Translations under genes and position numbers: made by a program
Shown here: piece by piece, positions 1 to 9,699 of the stretch
Position numbering within the stretch: position 1 is the first letter of the stretch
Layout: each line of letters starts with the position of its first letter
Notes under the pieces: generated by a model
The model's input: the letters and a program-made list of their open reading frames with translations, nothing else
Database searches by the model: none
Told to the model about the DNA's origin: nothing
Source of the DNA: Diphasiastrum complanatum
Taxonomy: Eukaryota > Streptophyta > Lycopodiopsida > Lycopodiales > Lycopodiaceae
Direction: 5' to 3'
DNA: 64,000 bases
Assembly: GCA_029204225.1 (NCBI GenBank)
Contig: CM055104.1
Coordinates: forward strand, 41,943,233 to 42,007,232

Positions 1-40
1 TTTTTGAGACTGTTAAAGACAAAAAAAAAAAAAAAATGAG

Positions 41-313
41 GTCCTTCTAGAACAATTTAAAAGACATCACTTTAAGGCCAAGGCTGAGAAGAAGGTTAGA
101 GAAAGATTGGCGCGAGATGAAACTATCGCAAAGAAGGATCATACTGAGACCTACATTTTCAAAAGTGTCAATGATCAACTATGTTTCGATACATTAGAAG
201 AAGGCGACTATAGAGAAATTGCCAAAATTTTGAAGAAAAGGCCTTACACATTGAGTATTGTAGATATTTCGTACGGCTTCCAAATGAAAGAATCATTAAA
301 TGATGATTACTGA
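41..313 (+). CDS. possible 3'-terminal exon of an unidentified gene
   Basis: An open frame runs from an A-rich stretch ending in TGAG at 37-40, usable as a splice acceptor, to a TGA stop at 311-313. It encodes about 90 residues. The first third is rich in Lys, Arg and Glu (FKRHHFKAK, EKKVRERLARDE) and looks helical; the rest is mixed and ends in ESLNDDY. There is no ATG near the start, so this would be an internal acceptor to stop, with earlier exons left of the window. I do not recognise the family. AT-rich non-coding sequence follows, as expected for a 3' UTR. It could also be a chance frame or a transposon remnant. Confidence 0.3.
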   Translation, partial: VLLEQFKRHHFKAKAEKKVRERLARDETIAKKDHTETYIFKSVNDQLCFDTLEEGDYREIAKILKKRPYTLSIVDISYGFQMKESLNDDY

Positions 314-1794
314 AATTTATTGTGTGATGAAGAACTTCCTACTCTCCTATATGGATGCTGTTGTTTTGTATTCAAGCTGGCAATTCGTTGGGGTTCAAAA
401 AGCCCTTTTGATATTTTGCAATGTTAGAATAGAGAATGTTGTATGGTAATTTTTCAACACTAGTAATTTGTTTTAATTTTAAAATTTTGAGATATTCTAT
501 GCTCAGTAAAGGTTTCATTTTTGCATTAACATAATTGTTTGTTATTTGTTTTCTAAAATAATTAATTATTTTATATGTTTAGCATAGGTTTTATGTTTGC
601 ATTATCATAATTGTTTGTTATGTATTTTCTAAAATGCTTATTTGTTGTCATTTTTTCCAAGTACAAACCCAATGTCAAAAACTCAGGTGGTTCGAGGCTT
701 TGCAATGAAATCGAATATATAACCATTTGTTATTATTCATTAGACAACAAATGCTCAATGTTACATTATAACACCCACCGGACTGACAAGTTTTGGCAAC
801 TTGTTCAAAACCCAACAATCAAAAGCCACAATAGTTAACTATTTGAGTGAATTTTGTTTTGCATCTAGCTAATTAGGTGCTAGATTTATTTAGCAATACC
901 AAAACTACTAGCGCATGTGTTGGGTCCATCCACTCCATCAACATATGGTGACAACTTCCCATGACTACATAGTTTGCAAGAAAGGATGTACTTTGTCCAA
1001 CTTCTTTGACATCTCCATCAGAGTCACATTTTGTAGAAAAAAAAAAAAAGTGTATGTCCTCCATAGGTTGGACCATGTAAGACTCCCCACCCATAGCCCC
1101 TTTGAATGTATGTGAGAAGAGATGATGACTTCATCCTTGCATGGAACTTTCATCAATAAATTCTTCATAAGTACCTAGCAAGATCACCTTTGCTTCTTTC
1201 TCAAAAATTTGGATGGTCTTGTCTTGTGTTGTAAAACTATATTTTTTCTAATGCCAACTGCTTCCAACTAATCACTATTTTTAGCCAAACATGACAACCG
1301 GTTTTGGGATGTGCGAGAAGTCCATATGCAGATTTACCCAATGGTTATAAAGATTAACAAAATCTTAATAACCGACGATTTTATGTTGGTGTAAGGCCAC
1401 TATCATTTAGATCAATGGGATATCAAAAAGAGTTTTAAATTAACCCTATATAGAACATAGTTTATGTCCTTTTATTTGGAGTTTGTGAAGAGGTACTATT
1501 GAGGCATGTAGCATGCCATAATCATGTGTCTTGTGCTCTTTCTCATGCATTAGAATCATACACTGGAACATCACCCTGCATAGAAACAACTACCAAGCTA
1601 GTTGATATAGATCAGCTAACAAATGCCTGTGATCAAGCTTTGAATAATCATTTGTGGAAATTAGCCATCAATTATTTATCTTGAAGATCCTTGCATTCCA
1701 ATCATGCACTGACTGCTTAATTGTTCAACTTTTGCAGCCAAGGTAGAAATTCAGGCAAATAATGCTTTGCAATTAATGCCATACAAGAAACTAT
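314..1794. other. non-coding stretch, mostly featureless
   Basis: AT-rich sequence with no supported gene. It holds one local duplication (498-636, listed separately) and a short A-run near 1038-1050. The frame at 1499-1684 has no recognisable motif and is not called. Confidence 0.6.
498..636. repeat. diverged direct duplication, period about 76 bp
   Basis: A segment starting TATGCTCAGTAAAGG at 498 recurs at 574 as TATGTTTAGCATAGG. Both continue through a shared GCATTA-CATAATTGTTTGTTAT core and end in TTTTCTAAAAT. The two copies agree at most positions but not all, so this is an old local duplication in AT-rich DNA. Confidence 0.7.
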
Positions 1795-2205
1795 GCTTGT
1801 CTTTCTGATACAGCATTCTCAAAAGCCACAGAGGCTATCTATTGTCATAGAACCATTACTCCTTTGCTATCATATCTTCAGGTAAAACAAACCTCAGACT
1901 TTGCAGAATCCTAGAGCTAAAATTCAAAAGACAGGGCAAAACTCAAAGATCTGTCAATTGAGCCATCTATACATGCTGAAATACAAATAACCTTGCTTAT
2001 CCTTCTGATGCAGCATATTCAAAAGCCAGAGAGGCTATCTGCTGTCATAGAAGTTAGAACTATATCCTTGCTGTTATATCTTCAGTATTTACTCTTACAA
2101 AACAAACCTCAAACTATGTTGATTCCTGGAGCTAAATTCAAAGGACGAGGCAACACTCAAAGATCTATTAATTGGGCCATCTTTACATGCAGAAATGAGA
2201 AAGCT
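1795..2205. repeat. diverged tandem duplication, unit about 200 bp
   Basis: Two adjacent copies, about 1795-1994 and 1995-2205, share blocks in the same order: CTTCTGAT-CAGCAT, CAAAAGCCA-AGAGGCTATCT, TGTCATAGAA, AAACAAACCTCA, GAGCTAAATTCAAA, CAAAGATCT and CATCT-TACATGC. Spacing differs by small indels and one copy carries extra bases. In one frame copy 2 reads AYSKAREAICCHRS, which may be a decayed exon, but no family is recognised. The block lies downstream of the minus-strand DUF3527 gene. Confidence 0.65.
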
Positions 2206-2957
2206 TGAAATGGTTGCTCTACGAGAAATAGAAGCTGCTCTCAGACATTTCTGGAGTGATCATCCCATGAGTTGTACAGTTTTCCACCAGCTATTCTGTA
2301 GTGATGGAAAAAGTGCACAACTTTAGTGACAAGCCCAGCTAGTTTTCTGGTAGGATTTTCATCAAATTTCATGTTTGCTTGAAGGATATATGCTGAAATT
2401 GGTGTCAGTCTTGCCTCTGACCAGTTGTCGTCCAGTTGTCGTGCTTTGTTAGAACGAAAAGAGGCTTTCTGCTATGTAGAACAGCGACAGCAGAAGCAAA
2501 CGCTTGCAAGGGAGTAATAGGAGCTTTGAACCCAACTGCAAACAGGCCTTCACGGACTTGGGCCAAGCTCATCCAAACTCCCTCCTGTTTTCGTACCTTG
2601 TATTCAGAAGCAACGCATTAGATTGTATCAAATCTAGTCTTCTGGGTCTGAAGCAACTACAACTTCTCTTGCAATTCGCCAGCACAAGGTATCCGTGCTC
2701 AACATTGAAAATTGAACAAGCAACAACAATACTAGCTGAAGAACCTTTTCCAGAAACTAGACACAAATCAAGGTAGTTCCTTAGATGCAGTTCGTTGTAA
2801 ATTTTTGTGTTATAATTATCTGACAAGCTTCACAATGCTAAGACAGGACTCATTGATCCATTTTTGTTGTTTGAGCCTTGAGGTCATGCAATTTGACAAA
2901 ACCAAGTGAATTCAGCTAGAGTGCATACTCATATTCTTTCAAAACTGCGGATCAAAA
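2206..2957 (-). other. 3' flank and probable 3' UTR of the DUF3527 gene
   Basis: No supported coding region. The part next to 2957 is probably the transcribed 3' UTR of the minus-strand gene. Short frames on both strands (2436-2826) overlap each other and carry no recognisable motif. Confidence 0.4.
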
Positions 2958-5945
2958 TCATATAGAAAACTTTGTGCATTTATCATGCAAACCTGCTATC
3001 CGTTGCACAGACCTTATGCATTCTCTTAGAAAACTGATAGAGCACTGGCAGTGCGCCAGTGAGCCAAAACCTTCATCAGAACGTATTAGAGCAGGTAATT
3101 TGGTGTATACCTGAAAGCAGATGGTTGGAAAATTATTTGAAGTTTCTGACTTCGCAGCAGATTGCTGAGCTGATTTTGGTGCTTCTTCTGGTTGGCCATT
3201 GAGAATGGTCAAGCCACATCCCAGATCCCAGCTTCCACAATCACACTTCCCACCGGATCGCCATCTGTCGATGAGGGGCATCGGTCCACATGATCCTTTC
3301 ATGGGTCGACCATGATCACCGGCGGGAAGAATTAAAGTTATGCTCGACAAATCACTGCTTGTTTGAAAATGCTGATCTTGCATTCCACATCTCACTTCTG
3401 CATTGTCTGAATCCAATTCAAGCTCCGTCCTTGATTCTATCTGTGATTCCACACTAGGTACAGTAGGCATGCCCTTGATTCTTGGACAGACGTCACCCCT
3501 TAGCGTGCTCTTGATGTTTGTGCTATTTGCAAAATCTTCTGACAATGTCTCCAACCTCCGATCATTATCAATTCTTTTGGGATTGAGATACTTCAAGATT
3601 GGAGCTACATTGGAATTTGATGCAGGGGTTGTTGATGAACCAAGAACTGTGCTTTTATTGCAAGGGAACCGAATCACCACAGCTGCAATCTCCGAATGGG
3701 TCTCCTCCGTTTGCCTGGGACATGATCTAGAGTGGTGAGCTGAGTAGGTATTCATACCATTTCGGGTTCTTGGAGGAGTGCAATGAAGGGAATGCACGCT
3801 TGTGAAATTTGTCGCTGTACCTATTTTGTGTACCTTTGGAGTAGAAGCCATTCTCCTTGTAACCATTCTAAGGGGAACAAGCCTTGAAGAGACACGAGGA
3901 CTGACTGCCGAACCACTGTATAATATGCTAGGGTTATATACCGAACCATAAACTATTGGGTTTGGACTAGAGACAGGTGAAATCTGTGGCTGCAAAGATC
4001 TCTCCCACGAAGAGTATAAAATTCTTTTGCTTGAATTTGAAGGAGTGGCATTAATAGCAACGCTTGCGCCTCCCTCTAAAATCACAAACTCCAAGTGCAT
4101 ATACTGCTTTGCTTCTGATTTGCAGGTGTTTGCATCCTCCCTGAATCTGCAGGAAGCTTTCATCTTTCCCACAAAAGATAGCTCGACATTTTCGAATTTG
4201 TTCCAATTCTCCCAGTTTACTTTCGTGTTTCCATGATTCTTCCAGGAGTATAATACATATGCAAGATCTCCATCACACGAGGTTGCACCAACGACTTTGG
4301 CAATGAGTACATTTCGACAATCTTCCATGATAAACGCATAACTTGGAACGCCATCCATATCCGAGCAATATAAGCGAGAATGCACGGCAAAAGTGCCTGC
4401 AGTGCAATTTCTCGAAACTGAATGGTTTGCAACAACTTTTACAGGAGAAGCTGTAGCTAGCTTTCGCGACCCAGTTGACATTTTTGAATGCAGGCATCCA
4501 CTATTGCTGCATTCAATAGGTACATTTGCAATACGCACATCCGGTGTCACATTGGGGGACACATTCTCATTCTTTGATGATGGCGTGCCTGCAAATAATT
4601 TCTTGATTGCGTTGAAAATTGCCCGATTTGAGACTCTTTTGGATACTCTTTTTAGCGCCATCGCAGCAATTTTTCCTCTAGCAAGGGATGTATCTCTTGT
4701 GTCATCAGTTCTGCAAGCATTTTCTGATGCTAGAACCAGTACTGCTTCAGAGCCTTTTTTTAGCTGCTTATCAATCCCGGTATCTTTCAATCCGGAAAAC
4801 CTTGCCATGGATAGCATATCACAGCTGGTTTCCCATTGGAGATTGTCCAGGGACGTTGATCTTCTGAAACGTGACCTTGAAGATATAGGTTTCACTGCTG
4901 AGTTTATTTTTCTACTTAAAATCTCATCAGTTCTGTTGAAGCTGGGTGTTCTAGGATTATTGAGACCATTCTCGCATTCGTCTTTACCCTTTGTTATGCT
5001 GGTAGTTGGCTTGGTTAGTTCATCATCAGAAAATTCACATTCGCCTAGAGATGGGGGTGAATAATCTGCATGACTTGAGCTCAGCGAACGTTGATGGCTG
5101 AACTCAGTCTCCATATTTCTGACTCGTTCTATTTTGTTGGGAGAGAGATAAACTGGAAACAAATTATCATCACAGAGATCAGAAGAAATCTGTTTTGGTT
5201 TCTCATGGTAGGACTTCGAATGCTCCCAGATTCTTCCCTTGCCAACAGCATAAAAATCAACAGTTCCATCCAGCAAGATCTCCTGATTGACTATATCATC
5301 TTTGGAAGAGAGGTGATCATCTGCACGATCGTATTTGATAAGATCCTGAGACAAAAGTTCAAGTTTCTTTTCTTGATTCATCCAGTCAAGAAGGGTAAGA
5401 GGCTTGTCTCTCGGTATATCTTCGTGGCATATCCTATTCTCCACATCACTGTCCCAGTTTGAGCTTCCCTTCCAATATTCTCGAAATCCAAACAGATCTT
5501 CTCTTATTTGATTTTCATCAAACTTCTTGGATTTCTCGAACAAAGGATTCATATTATACTCCATGAACTGCTGGTCAAGGAGTTTCTGATGTGTATCTGA
5601 GCAAGCTGTAGAAGGAAGATGCATTGCGTGAAGTCCATAAGAAGTGGGTAATGTAGCTGCTGGCATTTCAAGTTCAGACTTAGAAGAAAAGGATGAAGAA
5701 TCTAGCGTAGAAAAGAGAGACGAGCTTCTGCTTGTTGCAGGAGAGGTGAAGTCTTGTCCAAAGTAAAAAGGCTCCATGCAGTCATGCGCGGATGAGCAAC
5801 AGCCACGAGGCTTTAGTGCTAAATTTCTTTCAAGTAGCCGTTCCTCCCCAGGATCGTCCTGGAAGGCTAGAGCAACGACTCCTGAATCAAATTGCTTTTC
5901 GCCTTTCTGTTTTAGGCCTGAATATTGTACATTAGAACTCCTCAT
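2958..5945 (-). CDS. DUF3527 domain protein, full length
   Basis: A single uninterrupted 995-codon frame. Residues 1 to about 520 are low-complexity and Ser-rich, with an EFSDDELTKP patch near 300. A basic region with FNAIKKLFAG lies near 440. The C-terminal half matches the plant DUF3527 (PF12043) architecture as I know it. It opens with a block containing DGVPSYAFIMEDCRNVLIAK near residue 530, followed by VGKMKASC and LEFVILE. A central segment HSEIAAVVIRFPCNK lies near 750, then the glycine-rich ILPAGDHGRPMKGSCGPMPL and the hallmark IDRWRSGGKCDCGSWDLGC near 893-911. The tail FGSLAHCQCSISFLRECI matches the closing helix of the family. No signal peptide or membrane segment is evident. The family has no established biochemical role; nuclear or cytosolic scaffold roles would be guesses. 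The ATG is the first in frame after an upstream stop. It is intact and lies outside the transposon nest. Confidence 0.88.
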   Translation of the reverse strand: MRSSNVQYSGLKQKGEKQFDSGVVALAFQDDPGEERLLERNLALKPRGCCSSAHDCMEPFYFGQDFTSPATSRSSSLFSTLDSSSFSSKSELEMPAATLPTSYGLHAMHLPSTACSDTHQKLLDQQFMEYNMNPLFEKSKKFDENQIREDLFGFREYWKGSSNWDSDVENRICHEDIPRDKPLTLLDWMNQEKKLELLSQDLIKYDRADDHLSSKDDIVNQEILLDGTVDFYAVGKGRIWEHSKSYHEKPKQISSDLCDDNLFPVYLSPNKIERVRNMETEFSHQRSLSSSHADYSPPSLGECEFSDDELTKPTTSITKGKDECENGLNNPRTPSFNRTDEILSRKINSAVKPISSRSRFRRSTSLDNLQWETSCDMLSMARFSGLKDTGIDKQLKKGSEAVLVLASENACRTDDTRDTSLARGKIAAMALKRVSKRVSNRAIFNAIKKLFAGTPSSKNENVSPNVTPDVRIANVPIECSNSGCLHSKMSTGSRKLATASPVKVVANHSVSRNCTAGTFAVHSRLYCSDMDGVPSYAFIMEDCRNVLIAKVVGATSCDGDLAYVLYSWKNHGNTKVNWENWNKFENVELSFVGKMKASCRFREDANTCKSEAKQYMHLEFVILEGGASVAINATPSNSSKRILYSSWERSLQPQISPVSSPNPIVYGSVYNPSILYSGSAVSPRVSSRLVPLRMVTRRMASTPKVHKIGTATNFTSVHSLHCTPPRTRNGMNTYSAHHSRSCPRQTEETHSEIAAVVIRFPCNKSTVLGSSTTPASNSNVAPILKYLNPKRIDNDRRLETLSEDFANSTNIKSTLRGDVCPRIKGMPTVPSVESQIESRTELELDSDNAEVRCGMQDQHFQTSSDLSSITLILPAGDHGRPMKGSCGPMPLIDRWRSGGKCDCGSWDLGCGLTILNGQPEEAPKSAQQSAAKSETSNNFPTICFQVYTKLPALIRSDEGFGSLAHCQCSISFLRECIRSVQRIAGLHDKCTKFSI

Positions 5946-7025
5946 CTGGTCTTAGCTGATATCTATCAACTGAAGCAACAATCCTGTTTTCCAAAAAAAC
6001 TCTGGACTCCTTAGATCTAGCAACTCCTCCGAGATATTGAATTGATTTCTGATGGTGCTCCAAAAGTTCTGAATTTAATCAGCTTTAATGACGTTATCTT
6101 TGCCTTCTACTTGTGCTTCATCTTTCTGATGATTAGACTATAATTCTGAAGAGAAAGATTCACGAGGGGAACAAAGCTCGATGATGTGAAAGCCATTCGC
6201 TCAAAAGGCTGCAAAAGTTAGAATTTGCGTTCCTATATGCAGTATGATAGCTTCATCACTGTCTTTCCGTAAACAGCAACGATTTAAAGCCAAAAATCCA
6301 GGAGTCGTCAACAGACAGATGATCCACATCAACACCGTGCTATGTTGTTGTCACTGTATATGAGGCAGTGCCTGCATATACGGTCGACTTGAATCGCCTG
6401 ATTCAAGTCTATTTTAAGAAGACGCTATTTACAAGTAGTACTCTAGCTTCCATAACTAGATCACTTTTTTTCCAACAACTCCTAATCAAGCTGGATCAGA
6501 AGCAAGCAAGCGCTGATTCTAATGCTTCATTATCTCCTCATTTTCGTGAAAAACAGGTAGCTGAACAGCATTCAGCATTGCATCATCAAAGCTTTTAGTA
6601 GCTGAACAACATTCAGCATTGCATCATCAAAACTTTCAGTAGCTGAACAACATCCAGCATTCAATCATGGAAGCCTTTAAATTGCAATATGACAGGGAAA
6701 CAAATGCATGCCCCTATGGGTAGTGGGTAACTTGACTGAATTCAAACAAAGAGAACTGGAGATTGATCCTTCAGCAGAAAACAAGCAAACCCAATTTTCT
6801 TTCTCTCTTCCCTGGCTCTGAGGATTTGGGGAGAATCAGAAGAATGATAATGACAGCTTAGTTTTTAGTTACAAGTGAAGAAGAGATCAAGCCTGGGAAG
6901 TATCCTGGGATCAGAGCTGAGGACATGCTGCTTTTCATGCAGATCATGCATGATGCAGCAACTCCAAAGACAAGAAAACTGGAGCTGCTACACCTAGGCT
7001 AATACACGTGAATTTGAGCTCAGAC
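5946..7025 (-). other. probable long 5' leader of the DUF3527 gene
   Basis: About 1.08 kb separates the ATG at 5945 from a plausible minus-strand TATA box at 7026-7031. No conserved frame of its own is seen. It contains a 41-bp triplicate repeat and pyrimidine-rich stretches on the transcribed strand. A leader intron is possible, but I cannot place its splice sites with confidence. Confidence 0.35.
6558..6679. repeat. three tandem copies of a 41-bp unit
   Basis: Units start at 6558, 6599 and 6640. Each begins TAGCTGAACA(G/A)CATTC and continues AGCATTGCATCATC. The first two differ at only a few positions and the third is more diverged. The array lies in the probable leader or promoter-proximal region of the DUF3527 gene. 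Confidence 0.85.
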
Positions 7026-7031
7026 TTTATA
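7026..7031 (-). promoter_or_regulatory. candidate TATA box for the DUF3527 gene
   Basis: TATAAA on the minus strand lies in the context GCTTATAAAGTCTG. About 30 bp downstream the sequence turns CT-rich, typical of plant start sites. This is inferred from position and motif only. Confidence 0.3.
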
Positions 7032-8489
7032 AGCTTCCGAGATTGTTTTTTGTTGTTTGTGTATAAAAACATGTAAATTCATGATCATCAAATTCAATAG
7101 CTCTCTTTTACTTTAACTTTGATCATATGTGGTTGCTTATCCTTGATCACTAGGTGTTGACCTAGAGAGTATTATGAAGTTCCATTGCAATATTGGGGTT
7201 TAACAATTTGGATATGCATTCTAACTTGTGTAAGAATTTGAATTTGTAGGCCATGTAGGTTGGCAAATTGGTCCTCATCTTGGAGGAGGATAGCCCAACA
7301 TCACAAAAGATCAAGTGACATACACTATGATGTGGTCCCATGAGATGGCTCCTCATTGTCCCACAAGCAAGAACTAGAGAAGTCACCAATCATAGAGATA
7401 AAGAGAAACTGAATGATGCCTCATTCCTCATATTGCCAATCTTTTGATAGTTAGTACCTCAAGTGGCCTCGTGCCCTTGAGGTTGGGAGGCTAGGGTTGG
7501 GAGGTTGGGAGGCTAGGGTTGGTGTGCATGATTTTTAACGAGCATGAAAAGGCAAGCATTATATTGCATAATCCATGTGTGAGGGAGCATTTATGGACTT
7601 GTTTGAGTGCAAATAACTATTATTTAGTGAGGTATTGTATGAGTGGTAAATACAATATTTTTATCAACATGGACCCACCAAAGAAGGCAATATCTAATGC
7701 AACACACATTTCATGTGTAGAGGTGCATTTGTTTATAAGTAATAGCTTCATTGAGCACTTGTAAAAAAAAAAAGATCCATTTGCATTGATAAACATTGAT
7801 GAAATACAATTTTGCATTGATAGACTTTAATGCCAACTAGACAGAGTTTTCACAATAGTCATACAAAACAACGGAGCTACGTATTTTGCATGGCAGTGGT
7901 GGTGTAGTAGCCATCTAATGGAGATGGGCAATAATACCACTTCTTTTTCAAAAACAATGGTATCATTGCCCACCCTTAGATGTGTGGGCCTCAACCACTG
8001 CCACAATAGTGGTGGTGCTAAACACACTCTCCCCAAAATAGCACCCAAAAGACCTCAATGTTTGACATCATGGGTTGATGTATGTACATGCTATGAATGA
8101 TCTATTCCGAATACTTGATAAACAAAATGCATAAGTTTGTCAGCCAAAAAACTTCTCCCTCACATGAAACAAATATAAAATCTGGGCACATGCAGGAGGG
8201 GCTTGTGCTTATTGTGACTCTATACATATGCCCCCTTGATCCTTGAGTGAGTTGTCTCTATCTCAAGAAGGTCATGTATTCTCGTAATAAGTCCGTATAT
8301 AACTGCACATCAGTTTTTGACAAATGTCGAAAAATTTTCAGTGCTTTATCAAGTGCAATATTTATGTCAATAACCTCATCAAGTTTTATCATTCTTTCAA
8401 TCATGTTTGTGAATGAGAAGCCAAGAAACTCTCTATTAGAAACTTTATTTTCTGCAACAGAAGATGATTTTGGTTCATCTAATTCTTAA
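7032..8489. other. intergenic stretch with small repeats
   Basis: No supported gene. Near 7481-7520 there are short direct repeats of TTGGGAGGCTAGGG. A strong foldback at 7889-8005 is listed separately. Short frames here show no family motif. Confidence 0.55.
7889..8005. repeat. imperfect foldback, arms about 50 bp
   Basis: The left arm (about 7890-7940) begins TGGCAGTGGT and holds CATCTAA and GGGCAAT-ATACCA. The reverse complement of the right arm (about 7954-8003) gives the same blocks in the same order. The loop is about 15 bases, T-rich then A-rich (TTCTTTTTCAAAAACA). The structure could be a tiny MITE or a hairpin RNA precursor. Confidence 0.6.
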
Positions 8490-8492
8490 CAC

Positions 8493-9230
8493 TCAAAAGT
8501 AATTTACATGTATGTCATCTTCTTCTGTTGATTTTGCAAAGAAAGAATCTTTGTCCGAAGTAAAACTTGTCTCAGAAGTTGGTGTTTCACCTTCATACTT
8601 ACCAGTTTTGATGTATTCGTCTTGTCGGCTGGAAAGTGTAACTCCTTCCTTTTCCAGTGAACAATGACATTGGCTTGCTATAACCAAGGCCTCTCGATGA
8701 GTACAGAATAAGTTGGCTCTCCGATAGTCTTTATCACTAGGAAATTCATTATAAACGGTTCATTCTATACAAATACTTTTACTCTTTTGAGTTCACCGAC
8801 AGGTTTTCACCTTGTCGAGTCGGCCAACTTAATTTTCCTCTGAGTCTGTTGAATGTCGGTTAGTCCAAGTGCATGCGCTATATCTTCAGTCATAATATTA
8901 ACACTCAAACCTGAGTCGACTAGAACTTTTTCGGTCAAGAAGCCTTCAATAGTAACATCAATTTCAGGAGCACCAAGATCGCCCATATCGACTAGCAATA
9001 GATTGATTTTTGGTAACTTCTGTTACGTCTGCAATTTGGTTGTATCAGCATCCTTAATTGCTTTTGATAATAATTATTGTCAGATAGAAGTTCCTCAAAA
9101 GTAATATTCGGTTGGAAAGCTTCGATATCATCGACGATATTGTAATCTTTCGACATACAATCGACAACAGCTTCCGACAGTTTTGAAGATTTTATATTAT
9201 CTTCTTTGAAAGTCACTTTCTTTCTAGGCT
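8493..9230 (-). pseudogene. Ty3/gypsy protease region (Ty3-A), decayed
   Basis: Read on the minus strand, 8998-8807 encodes a retropepsin core: LVDMGDLGAPEIDVTIEGF, then VLVDSGLSVNIM with the catalytic Asp-Ser-Gly, then ALGL. This is the aspartic protease of plant Ty3 elements in its usual order. Upstream (9216-8992) is a spacer with ITFEELLSDNNYYQKQL. Downstream, three frames together read GELKRVKVFV, EPFIMNFLVIKTIGEP and VIVHWK, the usual stretch after protease, but stops and shifts break it. No RT follows toward 7 kb, so the element is truncated there. The gag of the same element is probably at 11374-11725 and 15415-16400. Confidence 0.72.
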
Positions 9231-9699
9231 CGGCTTCATGTACTTCTTCATTAAATCTTTCACTTCCGAAGCAATATCTTTTTCAAAGAGTTTTTTTGTA
9301 TTTCTGTCAAAATTGGAGTCCTACTTAGGCGTTTTAGACTTCTCATCTTTGGAATATTTTGATTTCTTCTTTGTATGCCTTTGTCGAGACTTTGAGACCA
9401 ACTGCTCCATAGAAGATCTCCTCCAAAATTGCCCTTTCCAACTTTTGACTTCCTGCTTGCATCTGGTGGGCATTGTCACAAATGAAACTAACCCAAGTAA
9501 CAGGCTAGCCATCCATCCTTTGCAAACATCGAGTCGTTTCGTTGTCGTTCACGTGCGAGTACTTGAACTGCGAATCCGCCCCAAAGATTTTGTAGTCCTC
9601 TTTGTTTGATAGTATCAGCCTTCAAAAGAAAGGTTCCTTCTCGAGCCATCAGCTCCCTTGTATCACAAGCAATCATGCAATCCAGGCCAAGCACGAGTA
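9231..9699 (-). pseudogene. Ty3-A gag-pol spacer, decayed
   Basis: Minus-strand frames carry a Lys-rich segment (RQRHTKKKSKYSKDEKSKT) and then FEKDIASEVKDLMKKYMKP leading into the protease region. No catalytic motif is present. Assignment to Ty3-A rests on position, strand and continuity with the protease, not on a domain. Confidence 0.4.

Noticed and set aside
4393-5064. 223-codon plus-strand frame
   Set aside because: It lies wholly antisense to the DUF3527 coding sequence, which has family motifs; this frame has none.
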